This document shows positions 31,178 through 40,015 of a stretch of DNA of 64,000 nt, piece after piece; within the stretch, counting starts at the first letter, position 1; each line of letters starts with the position of its first letter. A model generated the notes under the pieces. It was not told the origin of the DNA and did no database searches. It saw only the letters and a list, made by a program, of their open reading frames with translations. The stretch spans positions 372,001 to 436,000 of the forward strand of contig JAKPOP010000017.1 in the NCBI GenBank assembly GCA_029547805.1. Reading direction: 5' to 3'. The translations under genes were made by a program, and so were the position numbers. Source of the stretch: Deltaproteobacteria bacterium (GTDB lineage: Bacteria; Myxococcota_A; UBA9042; DTJE01).

Positions 31178-32571
31178 CCCTCCCCGACGATTCCTCCAGG
31201 GTGGATGACGCCACCGGGGAGAATGAACGGCGACGCCGCCATGGCCGAGCCGTCGGCCGCCCGGATGGACGAGCCGCTGGAGCGGAGCGACCCAGGGGCC
31301 GCGAGCGAGGCACCGGGAAGGGGGCGCGCCGCGACCTCGACGCGGCGTGCGACGAGGAGCGGATCCCTCCCGTCCATGAAGACGACCCGTCCTCGACCGG
31401 CCAGGAGGAACCCCTGCTGGAGGTCCTCTACCGACTGGAGGGCAGCCAGGAGGAGTGCCGGGACCGGGCGCGACTGCTGGCCATCGAGGAGACCGCCGAG
31501 GTCAGCCCGGACCTCTGCGACACCCCCTTCTTCCGGGATCGGGTGGTGGGTCGGGTCGGCCAGGTCTCGCCGCTGCCGGGCCGGCGGGCCTGCAGGGTCT
31601 CCATCTCCTATCCCGGAGCCGTGGGAGGCCGGGAGATCCCCCAGTGGGTCAGCGTGCTGTTCGGAAACGTGAGCCTCTGGCCCGGGGTGCGGGTCGAGGC
31701 GGTACGGCCCTCCCCCGCCCTGCTGCGGTCCTTCCCGGGACCGGCCTTCGGCATCCCGGGCCTCCGGCGACTGCTGGGAGTCCCTGATCGCCCCCTGGTC
31801 CTGTCGGCGGTGAAGCCCCTGGGGCGCACCGTGGCCGAACTGGCCCGGATGGCCGAGGAACTGGCCCTGGGAGGCATCGACATCCTCAAGGACGACCACG
31901 GCATCACGGACCAGGACTTCGCCCCCTTCCGGGAGCGGGTCGCGGCCTGTGCCGAGGCGGTGCGCCGGGCTTCGGACCGGACGGGCCATCGCTGCCTCTA
32001 CTTCCCGACCGTCACCGGCCCCGCCGACGAGATGGCGGCCCGGGCCCAGTGGGCGCTGGACCATGGGGCCGGCGGCCTGCTGGTCTCCCCGTGGGTCGCG
32101 GGGTTGGACTGGGTCCGGGCCCTGGCCCGACAGACGGGCCTGCCGGTGATGGCCCATCCAGCCCTGGCCGGGGCCTTCTTCTCCCACCGGGATCACGGCA
32201 TCGCAATGCCCGTGGCGATGGGAACGCTCGTACGCCTGGCCGGGGCCGACCTCGCGATCTTCCCGGGGCCCGGGGGACGGTTCGCCCCGGCCCCGCAGGA
32301 GGTGGCAGCCTGGGACCGGGCCCTCAAGGAGGACCTCCCGGGCGTGGCGCCCACGATGCCGGTCCCCGCCGGGGGACTGCCCCTGGAGGGACTCGGGTCC
32401 CTGCTGGAGATCTTCGGCCGGGACGTGGCCTTCCTGGTAGGGTCCTCCCTCTACCGCCACTCCCCGGACCTGTCTGCGAACGCCGCCCATCTGCGGCGCC
32501 TGGTCGAGGAGGCCCTGGAGGCCATTCCGCCGACGCCCGCCCCGAGGCGCCGATCCCCTTCCCCCACCTGA
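31174..32571 (+). CDS. RuBisCO-like protein (form IV) with an odd N-terminal extension
   Basis: This 465-residue protein matches the RuBisCO large-chain fold but is not a true RuBisCO. The loop holding the activating lysine is GGIDILKDDHGITDQDF: the Lys and first Asp pair are kept, but the metal-binding Glu is His. The KPKLGL motif is SAVKPLGRT, HxxLxGAF is HPALAGAFF, and the loop-6 lysine region (IFPGPGGRF) lacks the lysine. Such form IV proteins act as isomerases, enolases or transcarboxylases in sulfur or sugar-acid salvage. The first ~70 residues are Arg/Asp/Glu-rich and unlike the family; no other start codon is available. The ATG overlaps the transketolase stop. Confidence 0.85.
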   Translation: MTLPDDSSRVDDATGENERRRRHGRAVGRPDGRAAGAERPRGRERGTGKGARRDLDAACDEERIPPVHEDDPSSTGQEEPLLEVLYRLEGSQEECRDRARLLAIEETAEVSPDLCDTPFFRDRVVGRVGQVSPLPGRRACRVSISYPGAVGGREIPQWVSVLFGNVSLWPGVRVEAVRPSPALLRSFPGPAFGIPGLRRLLGVPDRPLVLSAVKPLGRTVAELARMAEELALGGIDILKDDHGITDQDFAPFRERVAACAEAVRRASDRTGHRCLYFPTVTGPADEMAARAQWALDHGAGGLLVSPWVAGLDWVRALARQTGLPVMAHPALAGAFFSHRDHGIAMPVAMGTLVRLAGADLAIFPGPGGRFAPAPQEVAAWDRALKEDLPGVAPTMPVPAGGLPLEGLGSLLEIFGRDVAFLVGSSLYRHSPDLSANAAHLRRLVEEALEAIPPTPAPRRRSPSPT

Positions 32572-32638
32572 CCCGGTCCCGGGTTCCCGAAGGCGGATCC
32601 CGACCAGGGTGGCGGACCTGGATGAGGGAGTTTTCGCC

Positions 32639-32668
32639 TTGACGGAAAGGACGCGTTGCCAGTAGAAG
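32639..32668 (+). promoter_or_regulatory. Predicted promoter of the outer-membrane protein gene
   Basis: TTGACG (32639-32644) is followed after 18 nt by TAGAAG (32663-32668). It lies 26 nt upstream of the ATG at 32694, which has GGGGGAAG as a ribosome site. Confidence 0.45.
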
Positions 32669-32693
32669 GGGGCGGGACCGGGGGGAAGACATC

Positions 32694-34508
32694 ATGGCCG
32701 GCAGACCCACCAGTCACTGGATTCGGGGCCATTGGTTCGCGGCGGGCCTTCTGGTCCTGGGCGCCTCCGGCGCCGCGACGGCGCGTCAGGCGCCTCCCGA
32801 GGAGACCCCAGAGGTCTCTCCCGGAACCCCCGGTCAGAGTCTGGACGTCCGGCTGGTCCCCGAGGGAGGCCTGCCGGACCGGGCCGCCAGCCCCGAGGAG
32901 TCCCTGATCCCCCCGGGACCCGGGACGCCCGAAGCGGAACCGGGATCCACCGGGACGCCCGAGCCCTCGCCGCCGCCACCCGAGACGTCCGTGGCCGCCC
33001 CCGAGGCCCCCGCTCCTGCCCCGGCGGCTCCCGAAACCGCCGACGGCAGCATGGGGTCGCTGCTCAAGACCGACAAACTGAAACTGGACGGCTACTGGTG
33101 GCTCCACTACCGCAAGGTGGCCTCCTTCCCGATGGACCCCAACGGGGGTCGCGACGGGCTCAACCAGTCCCTGGATCACCGGCTGCGGCTCCGTCCCCGC
33201 CTGATGCTGGCCCGTTCGGTGGACATCGTGGCGAATCTGGACCTCCTGGCGGGGCAGGTCTACGGGGACACCTCCCAGGCCGCCGTCGAGGCCCTCTGGG
33301 TCCCCCGGGACCGCAACGCCTTCTCGGGGCGCTCGGCGCTGCGGGAACTCTACCTGGAGTGGCGGTCCGTTGCGGGGGTGCTCCGGGTGGGCCAGATGCA
33401 CTCGAACTGGGGCCTGGGCCTCGTGGCCAATGACGGCGAGGACCGACCGGACAACTTCCAGGACACCTTCCACGGCGATCGGGTCGAGCGGGTCCAGTTC
33501 ACCTTCCGCCCCGCCACCTGGGGCACCCAGGCGGCCTGGGCCCAGGGGCTGCACGTCTCGGTGGCCGGGGACCTGGTCTTCCGGGACGACAATGCGGACC
33601 TCGTGGCCGGGGACAAGGCCTGGCAGGTCATCGGGGCGGTCTTCTGGAAGGGACCGGCCCTGCCCCGCTGGGACGCCTTCGGGGGCGTCTATGTCGCCTA
33701 TCGGAACCAGCGCTACGACAACGGGGACCGCCTGGAGGCGACCCTGGTCGACGTCGCCACGCGGCATGACGTCGAGGTGGGGGACGCCGGGGTGCACCTG
33801 GTGGCCGAGGCCGAGGGGGCGGCCCTGGTGGGCCACACGAACCGCGTCGTGATGGAACGGGCCCCCGACGGCGTGGACGTGAGGTCCTACGCCCTGGTAG
33901 GGCGCCTCTCGACCCTCGTCCCGAAGGCCCGGCTGACGGGGTCGCTGGAGGTGGGCTTCGCGTCCGGGGACCGGGACCCCCGGGACGACCGGGCCCGGGC
34001 CTTCACGATGGACCCCGATTATCAGGCGGGCATGATCCTGTTCCAGGAGGTCCTGGGGCGCAGCAGCGCCTGGGCGGCCTCCCGCATCTCGGACCCGGGC
34101 CTGGTGGCGGTGCCCCCGAGAGGCTGGGATCGGGTGCCGACCCAGGGGGGCATCACCAACGCCATCTACCTGTATCCTCGGGTCAAGTGGTCCCCCTTGC
34201 AGGGCCTGAATCTCCACCTGGCATTCCTCTGGGCCCGGGCCCCGGCATCCGTGGTGGACCCTTACAGCGCAAACGTCCAGAACGGGGGCTATCCCCGGTC
34301 CTTCCGCAATGGGGCCCCCTCGAAGGACCTCGGCTGGGAGGTGGACGGCGGGATCACCTACGACACGCCCAAGTTCTTCGGTCCGTTCTTCATGCGCCTG
34401 GGGCTGATGGGGGGCTGGTGCCGGCCGGGTTCCGCCTTCGACGATGCCCAGGGCAATTCCCTGCCGGGGATCTACGCGGTCCGGCTGATGGCCGACCTGC
34501 GATTCTGA
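32694..34508 (+). CDS. Outer-membrane beta-barrel protein with a Pro-rich N-terminal linker
   Basis: This 604-residue protein has a signal peptide (HWFAAGLLVLGASGAATA), a ~85-residue Pro/Glu/Ala linker (about 32-118) and a long barrel-like region of alternating hydrophobic strands. It ends in MADLRF, and a terminal Phe is the usual signal for outer-membrane assembly. Strand-like stretches include SVDIVANLDLLAGQVYG and ALRELYLEWRSVAGVLRVGQM. Similar large barrels occur in myxobacteria and relatives. Porin or exporter function cannot be decided. The linker may span periplasm or bind peptidoglycan (inference). A TM protein gene follows 76 nt downstream. Confidence 0.75.
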   Translation: MAGRPTSHWIRGHWFAAGLLVLGASGAATARQAPPEETPEVSPGTPGQSLDVRLVPEGGLPDRAASPEESLIPPGPGTPEAEPGSTGTPEPSPPPPETSVAAPEAPAPAPAAPETADGSMGSLLKTDKLKLDGYWWLHYRKVASFPMDPNGGRDGLNQSLDHRLRLRPRLMLARSVDIVANLDLLAGQVYGDTSQAAVEALWVPRDRNAFSGRSALRELYLEWRSVAGVLRVGQMHSNWGLGLVANDGEDRPDNFQDTFHGDRVERVQFTFRPATWGTQAAWAQGLHVSVAGDLVFRDDNADLVAGDKAWQVIGAVFWKGPALPRWDAFGGVYVAYRNQRYDNGDRLEATLVDVATRHDVEVGDAGVHLVAEAEGAALVGHTNRVVMERAPDGVDVRSYALVGRLSTLVPKARLTGSLEVGFASGDRDPRDDRARAFTMDPDYQAGMILFQEVLGRSSAWAASRISDPGLVAVPPRGWDRVPTQGGITNAIYLYPRVKWSPLQGLNLHLAFLWARAPASVVDPYSANVQNGGYPRSFRNGAPSKDLGWEVDGGITYDTPKFFGPFFMRLGLMGGWCRPGSAFDDAQGNSLPGIYAVRLMADLRF

Positions 34509-34584
34509 TCGACGGCCGACCCCGTCGAGCAGGCACGGGGTTGGTGGTATAACAGGCGACAGGTCCGGTGGAGGGAGGTGCCAG

Positions 34585-35694
34585 ATGAGCGACGACAGCA
34601 AGAAGGAAGGCCAGGACGAGGCAACGGCCGGGAAGTTGTCCGCCGAGGAACTCAAGGCCCGACTGGGCCTCAAGCCTCGGGCCCGGGAGGAACCGGCGGC
34701 CCCGGCAAAACCGAAACCCGAGGACTTCGGCCTCCCGGCGACCCCGCAGCCTGCCGCGGCACCCCGTCCGACAGCCCCCGAGACCTCGACGATCACCGTC
34801 ACCGAGGACCTGTCCCCGGAGGTCGCCCCGGCGGTCCGGAAGAAGTGGATGTGGGCCGGGGTCGCGGTGGCGCTGGTGACGCTGCTGCTGGGCCTCATGC
34901 TGGGCGGGGTGATGAAGGGCCGAGCCATCGAGAACCTGAAGACCAAGGAGGCCCGCCACCTGCTGGAGTACTTCCAGGAGACCCGGGTACAGACCACGGG
35001 GGAGGTGAAGGCGGTCCTCGACGTGGTGGAGGAGATGCGGGGGGAGGTCGCCCGGGTGACCGACGTCCTGGCGAAGGCCGCCGAGTCCGAGGACCCGAAG
35101 GTCCGGCTGGACGCCGAGAAGGAACTGGAGGGGTTCTTGAAGCGGGTCCAGGCCTACCGGGACGTGAAGCCCCTCTTCGACCTCCGCCAGGCCTACCCGG
35201 GAGTGGTCTTCAACGGGGAACTCGCGGCGGACGTGGTGGCCTTCATCGAGGCCGTGCAGCGCCTCCATGACGAGGCGGTGGCCCTGGCCCTGGAGGCCGA
35301 CACCCTCGAGACCCTGACCCTGCCCGAGGAAAAGGGCGTCACGACCCGCCGGACCATCTTCATCGCTCCCCCGGATGCCGAGGGGATTCGCAAGGCCGAG
35401 TGGATCCAGGCCGTGGACAAGGAGAACGTCCAGAACGGGCCTGCCGGCCCCTCGGTGGCGGTGCTGCCGGTGGGCGGTCAGAACGCCTTCATGGCCCCGG
35501 TGTCCTCGCTGGCGGAGATTGACATCTCCCTGGTCGGCCGCGAGAAGGCGGCCCTCTACAAGGGCACGATCTACGCCCGCATCCGGGCCCGGGTCGCCCA
35601 GGTCAAGATGGCCGCGGACCTGATCCGCTTCGCTCCCTTGAAGGAAAAACTCCAGCGATTCGCGAACCGCAGCCGCTACCTCACGATCTTCTGA
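34585..35694 (+). CDS. Single-pass membrane protein of unknown function
   Basis: This 369-residue protein was not recognised. The N-terminal ~90 residues are polar and Pro/Ala-rich (KLSAEELKARLGLKPRAREE). One transmembrane helix follows (MWAGVAVALVTLLLGLMLGGVM, about 93-114). The rest is a helical, probably coiled-coil extracytoplasmic part (EVKAVLDVVEEMRGEVARVTDVL) ending in a beta-rich domain. The topology suggests an inner-membrane protein reaching into the periplasm, perhaps working with the barrel protein encoded just upstream on the same strand. The ATG is 9 nt after GGAGG. Confidence 0.7.
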   Translation: MSDDSKKEGQDEATAGKLSAEELKARLGLKPRAREEPAAPAKPKPEDFGLPATPQPAAAPRPTAPETSTITVTEDLSPEVAPAVRKKWMWAGVAVALVTLLLGLMLGGVMKGRAIENLKTKEARHLLEYFQETRVQTTGEVKAVLDVVEEMRGEVARVTDVLAKAAESEDPKVRLDAEKELEGFLKRVQAYRDVKPLFDLRQAYPGVVFNGELAADVVAFIEAVQRLHDEAVALALEADTLETLTLPEEKGVTTRRTIFIAPPDAEGIRKAEWIQAVDKENVQNGPAGPSVAVLPVGGQNAFMAPVSSLAEIDISLVGREKAALYKGTIYARIRARVAQVKMAADLIRFAPLKEKLQRFANRSRYLTIF

Positions 35695-35740
35695 CGGGCC
35701 CCGACCCCCGTGGACACGGGGTCGCTCCCGACGCCCGGAT

Positions 35741-36127
35741 TCAACCCGAAGATTCGTTGCGGTCGCTGACGACGCCCTCGAGCCGGGCGGCCCGGGCCAC
35801 GTAGCGGTCGACCTCCTGGATCACCCACTCCTCGGCACCCTCGAAGGTCAGGGCAGCCCCCACGTCCTCCGGAGGAACCTCCGGAGACGGCCGCTGGACC
35901 CGGACGACGATGCCCTCCAGCACCAGGTAACTGGACGAGGAGGGCAGCAGGAACCGGATGCTCACCCGATCCCCGATCTCCCAGGGACTCAGGGTCTGCA
36001 GGAACATGCCCCGGACCGAGATGTCCCGGGCCATGGCCACGCCGGTCCGCCCCCGAACCTCTTCCAGCACCTCCACGGAGCCCCGGAAGCGCCTGCGCCG
36101 GGCCCGTCTGCGATCGTCCTGGCTCAT
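35741..36127 (-). CDS. PilZ-domain c-di-GMP-binding protein
   Basis: This 128-residue protein is essentially one PilZ domain. The c-di-GMP ligands are visible as the RxxxR run at the start (RRRARRRRFRG) and D-x-S-x-x-G (ARDISVRGMF). GGGAGGG precedes the ATG at 36127. The start overlaps the stop of the GH114-like gene (ATGA), so the two are expected to be co-translated. This suggests c-di-GMP control of a polysaccharide-related process, which is inference. Confidence 0.9.
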   Translation of the reverse strand: MSQDDRRRARRRRFRGSVEVLEEVRGRTGVAMARDISVRGMFLQTLSPWEIGDRVSIRFLLPSSSSYLVLEGIVVRVQRPSPEVPPEDVGAALTFEGAEEWVIQEVDRYVARAARLEGVVSDRNESSG

Positions 36128-37059
36128 CGTCCCTCCCGGGGTGGAGTCCCGGGGGCAAGTATATGCCCGATCGTGTCCAGGGAGGGGGTCGAGGCGTGGC
36201 ACAGGAACCCCTCCTGTCGGCAGAGTTCCGTCAGGTCCCGGCGACCGGCCGCGGTCCGAGGGTACTCCAGGACCAGGATGGCCAGTCCCCCCCGACGGGC
36301 CTCCCGGAGCGGCGACAGGGCCTCCTCCAGCGCCCTGCCCCGGATCATCCGCCCCCCCCGGAAGAACCGGTCCTCGGACATCGCGCCCGTCAATGCCCCC
36401 CGGATCCCTGGCTGGTCCCAGATCGGAAAGGGATTGTTCGCCACCACCACCAGGTCCCGGCGCAGCGACCGGCCGTGACGGGCCAGATGCCGGACCAGGT
36501 CCGCCATCTCGCCGCAGGCCCCGATCCGCCCCTCCTGCTCCCAGACCTCGCAGGAATCCACCGTGTCCAGGAACAGCCCGTCGAAGCCCCGATCGACCAT
36601 CCGGTCCACGAAGGACGACGGGGTGCCGAAGATCACCCGGTGCCAGGCGGGGGTCCAGTGGCGAACCCGGTGGTTGCCCGGCCACCGGGGGTTTTCCGGA
36701 CCGGCAAAGGAGGGGGGCGATCCCTGCCGGGGCCAGTAGGACCGATAGTCCTCCGCCTCTCCGATGCTCAGGTAGGCCAGCAGGATCCGCGAAGTGCCGT
36801 CGGGCCGCTCTCGCAGGCGAGCCACCTCCGCCCGGGTCCACTCCCCGGCCCCCGATCCGTCCCGGCTGGAGTCCACGATCAGGACGTCCGGGTCCGCCTG
36901 ATCGAGGTCCCGGAGGTCCAGGTGCTGGTACTGCACCACGAGTGTCCGGGCCCGGGCCATCCGGACCCGGGCCAGAAGGTCCCCCGGGAGGAGGGGCCCC
37001 GGGTCGGGCCGTCCCAGGAGCCAGTGAAGGGCCAGCAGGGAGAGCAGGGTCCACGGCAT
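36124..37059 (-). CDS. GH114/TM1410-family protein, probable secreted polysaccharide hydrolase
   Basis: This 311-residue protein fits the endo-alpha-1,4-polygalactosaminidase-like (GH114, TM1410) family, a TIM barrel related to the N-terminal part of PelA. Visible family blocks are LLAYLSIGEAEDYRSYW, FDGLFLDTVDS with the catalytic-type Asp, and the aromatic start YQHLDLRDLDQADPDVLIVDSS. A weak hydrophobic N-terminus (MPWTLLSLLALHWLLG) may be a signal peptide. The start at 37059 has no good ribosome site; it is chosen because the peptidase gene diverges just upstream. It overlaps the PilZ gene by 4 nt. Confidence 0.78.
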   Translation of the reverse strand: MPWTLLSLLALHWLLGRPDPGPLLPGDLLARVRMARARTLVVQYQHLDLRDLDQADPDVLIVDSSRDGSGAGEWTRAEVARLRERPDGTSRILLAYLSIGEAEDYRSYWPRQGSPPSFAGPENPRWPGNHRVRHWTPAWHRVIFGTPSSFVDRMVDRGFDGLFLDTVDSCEVWEQEGRIGACGEMADLVRHLARHGRSLRRDLVVVANNPFPIWDQPGIRGALTGAMSEDRFFRGGRMIRGRALEEALSPLREARRGGLAILVLEYPRTAAGRRDLTELCRQEGFLCHASTPSLDTIGHILAPGTPPREGR

Positions 37060-37104
37060 GACCGGAGGATCGCATTCCCCGGCCGCCGAGGCAAACGGCC
37101 CCGA

Positions 37105-37132
37105 TCGACGCCCGCGGGATGCGTTGTAGAAT
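37105..37132 (+). promoter_or_regulatory. Possible promoter of the S8 peptidase gene
   Basis: TCGACG (37105-37110) is spaced 16 nt from TAGAAT (37127-37132), which matches the -10 consensus at five of six positions. The -35 is weak. It lies 28 nt before the ATG at 37161. Confidence 0.35.
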
Positions 37133-37160
37133 GCCGGGGCCAGAGGCGAGGGCAAGACGG

Positions 37161-40007
37161 ATGAGACGGATTCTTCTCTTGGTTGCCCTGATGCTGTCGG
37201 CCTCGCCGGTCCTGGCCGGAGAGGGCCTCTCCTTCGACGGCCTGCTGGACCTCCAGGCCCTGGGCGTCCGAAAGTTCCTGGGCCGGCACCCCGCCTGGGA
37301 CGGCCGGGGAGTTGCCATCGCGGTGCTGGACACAGGCGTGGACGGAACCGTCGAGGGGCTCGAGCGGACCAGCACCAGCGCCGTGAAGGTCATCGAGGCC
37401 CGGGACTTCACCGACGAGTGCGTGGTGGAACTGGAACCGGCCCGGCGCTCCGAGACTCCCGAGGAGGGTGTCCTCTGGCGCGCCCGGGGGTCGGCGGTGA
37501 AGGGCCTGGACCAGGTGCCGGGACGCTCCCCCGACGGGCCCATCTACCTGGGCTTCCTGGAGGAATTGACCTTCCGGAACACCCCCGTCCCGGACCTGGA
37601 CGGCGACCGGCGCACCGACGGGCGGATCGCCCTCGCGGTCTTCCAGGGTCCCGGGGGGGCCTGGCAGGCCGTCGTGGACCCGAACGGCGACCAGGACTTC
37701 CGGGACGGGGAGGTGCGGCGGACCTTTGCCGAGGACCCCCGCTTCGTGCTGCTGGGAGGCGCCGGGGACCCCTCCCGTTCCTCCCCGAAGGTGCCCCTGG
37801 CGGTGAACCTGGAGGATGCCCCGAACCGGGTGCACCTCCACGTGGTCACCGGCAGCCATGGGACCCATGTCGCGGCCATCGCGGCAGGACATCGTCTGAA
37901 GGGTCGGGAGGGCTTCGACGGCGTGGCTCCGGGCGCGGTGGTGCTGTCCCTCAAGATCGGCCACAGCGGACTGGCCGGCGGCGCGACGGTCACGGGAAGC
38001 ATGAAGAAGGCCCTGGAATTCGCCGCCCGGTGGGGCCGGGAGCACCGGATGCCCGTGGTGGCGAACCTCTCCTACGGCGTGGGGTCCGGGGTCGAGACCG
38101 ATGCCGACATCGACCGCTTCCTGGAGGACTTCCTGGTCCAGAACCCCCAGGTGGTCGTGGTCTGCTCGGCAGGCAACAACGGTCCCGGTCTCTCCACGGT
38201 GGGGACGCCGGGCGCTTCCCGAGGGGCCCTGGGCGTCGCGGCAGTGCTGACGCCGGAACTGGCCCGGGAACTGGTCGGCAATGCCCCTCCCCGAGCCCAG
38301 GTCTTCTTCTTCAGCAGCCGGGGCGGTGAGGCGGCCAAGCCGGACCTGGCGGCGCCGGGGATCGCCCTGTCCGAGGTCCCCCGGTGGGAGCGGAAGGACC
38401 TGATGCGGGGCACCAGCATGGCCGCCCCGGCTGCCAGCGGCGTCGCGGCCCTCGTGTTGTCGGGTCTGATGCAGCAGTCCCCGACCACGCCCTGGCACGC
38501 CGGCCAGGTGATGCAGGCCCTCCGCCAGGGCAGCCGACCCCTCCCGGGATACACCCCGCTGGACCAGGGGGCCGGGCTCCTGGACGTCTCCAGGGCCTGG
38601 GAGGCCCTGGCAGGCCTGGTGGCGAGGCCCGAGGGCCGCTGGCTCTCGACCCTCGTCGCCCGGGTCCCGGTCCCGACCCTCCAGGGACGCCCGGGGTCCG
38701 GGGCCTTCTGGCGAGCCGGAGGCCACGTCCCGGGTCCCGGAGACCCCGGGGAGATCAGCCTTCAGGCACGCTACCTCGCGGACGCCCCGGCGACGACCCG
38801 ACAGACCGGTTCCCGGAGGGTGACGCTCCGGGGCGAGCCGTCGTGGGTGCGCCTGTCCCGGACGGCCCTGACGCTCCGGGGCGAGGACCCGGTCCCGGTC
38901 TCCTGGTGGCTGACCCCCCAAGGACCCCGGACGCCGGGGCTGCACACGGGCATGATCACCGCCCGGGACGATGCCTCGGGGCTGGAGGCCCGGATCCCCG
39001 TCGGGATCGTGATCCCGGACACGCTGGACCAACGAGGCCTCCCGACCCTGACCCGGAAGGGCCTGATCCTGGGCCCCGGGGAGGTCCGGCGCTTCTTCCT
39101 GCTGCCGCCCCCGGGGTCCGCGACCATGACGGTCCGGGTCTCGGCGGCCGCAGGACATCCCGCAGAGGTCCGGGCGATGCTCTACGACGGGTCCGGGGAT
39201 CGGATCCCCCTCCCGGCCACGGTCAGCGCCACGGGCGGGACCGAGGTCGCCTGGGTCCTGTCCCCCGGGGACCTCCTGGGCCAGGGAACCCTGGAACTCT
39301 GTCTCGTGGATGGCCTGCACCCTGGCGGCGACTCGACCGTGGACCTGGAGGTCCGCTTCGGGGGCCTGGCCCCTGCCCAGCCTCCCCGGCTGGTCCTCCA
39401 GGCCGGGAAGGGCCTGGCAGGAGAGGTCGTTCTGGAGAACCGCTTCGGAGTCCCCTTCGACGGAGCGGTCCTGGGAGAGGTCCTGGGCTACGAGCGCCGC
39501 TCGGTGCGCCGACTGGACCGGGAGGTCCTCCGGGTTCCCCTGGGCCTGGGCCCGGACCTGGAGGGAGTCGAGGTGGAACTCTCCTTGTCGCCGGAGGACT
39601 TCGGGCGATTCACCGACATCGCCGTGAACGTCCTGGATGCCCAGGGAAAGGCCGTGGTCCAGACCGGCTTCTCGACGCCCGCACTGAAGTTCATGGTCCG
39701 ACCCCAGGCCGGGTCCCCGGACCTGACGATCGAGGTCACCGGCGGCCGGACCGAGGCCCACGGGACTCCGGTGGACGTCGTGCTGGTGGAACGGTATCTC
39801 TGGCGGCAGAAGGTGTCGCTGGAGGGAACCGTCGAGGGCAGTTCCCGGGTCCGCCTGTGGCCCTCGGTGCGCACCCGGGTGCGCCTGCAGGGATCCGCCG
39901 CGCCGCCGGCCGCCCCTCCGGGGTTCGCCTGGTCCGCCCGGATCGAGTGCCGCCAGAAGGGAGACCCGGCCCCCTGGCTGTCGTTGCCCTTCACCGTGAG
40001 CCCCTGA
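37161..40007 (+). CDS. Large secreted S8 (subtilisin/tripeptidyl-peptidase II-like) serine protease
   Basis: This 948-residue protease has a signal peptide (MRRILLLVALMLSASPVLA). The catalytic triad is complete: Asp in VAIAVLDTGVDG, His in GSHGTHVAAIAAG and Ser in RGTSMAAPAASGVAAL. The oxyanion Asn is in SAGNNGPG. A ~130-residue insert separates the Asp and His, as in tripeptidyl-peptidase II. The second half (about 480-948) is beta-rich and has no recognisable domain. It is exported, probably to the periplasm or surface. It is followed by rdgB after 8 nt, starting a chain of tightly spaced genes. The upstream ATG at 37119 is less likely. Confidence 0.9.
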   Translation: MRRILLLVALMLSASPVLAGEGLSFDGLLDLQALGVRKFLGRHPAWDGRGVAIAVLDTGVDGTVEGLERTSTSAVKVIEARDFTDECVVELEPARRSETPEEGVLWRARGSAVKGLDQVPGRSPDGPIYLGFLEELTFRNTPVPDLDGDRRTDGRIALAVFQGPGGAWQAVVDPNGDQDFRDGEVRRTFAEDPRFVLLGGAGDPSRSSPKVPLAVNLEDAPNRVHLHVVTGSHGTHVAAIAAGHRLKGREGFDGVAPGAVVLSLKIGHSGLAGGATVTGSMKKALEFAARWGREHRMPVVANLSYGVGSGVETDADIDRFLEDFLVQNPQVVVVCSAGNNGPGLSTVGTPGASRGALGVAAVLTPELARELVGNAPPRAQVFFFSSRGGEAAKPDLAAPGIALSEVPRWERKDLMRGTSMAAPAASGVAALVLSGLMQQSPTTPWHAGQVMQALRQGSRPLPGYTPLDQGAGLLDVSRAWEALAGLVARPEGRWLSTLVARVPVPTLQGRPGSGAFWRAGGHVPGPGDPGEISLQARYLADAPATTRQTGSRRVTLRGEPSWVRLSRTALTLRGEDPVPVSWWLTPQGPRTPGLHTGMITARDDASGLEARIPVGIVIPDTLDQRGLPTLTRKGLILGPGEVRRFFLLPPPGSATMTVRVSAAAGHPAEVRAMLYDGSGDRIPLPATVSATGGTEVAWVLSPGDLLGQGTLELCLVDGLHPGGDSTVDLEVRFGGLAPAQPPRLVLQAGKGLAGEVVLENRFGVPFDGAVLGEVLGYERRSVRRLDREVLRVPLGLGPDLEGVEVELSLSPEDFGRFTDIAVNVLDAQGKAVVQTGFSTPALKFMVRPQAGSPDLTIEVTGGRTEAHGTPVDVVLVERYLWRQKVSLEGTVEGSSRVRLWPSVRTRVRLQGSAAPPAAPPGFAWSARIECRQKGDPAPWLSLPFTVSP

Positions 40008-40015
40008 GGAACTCC

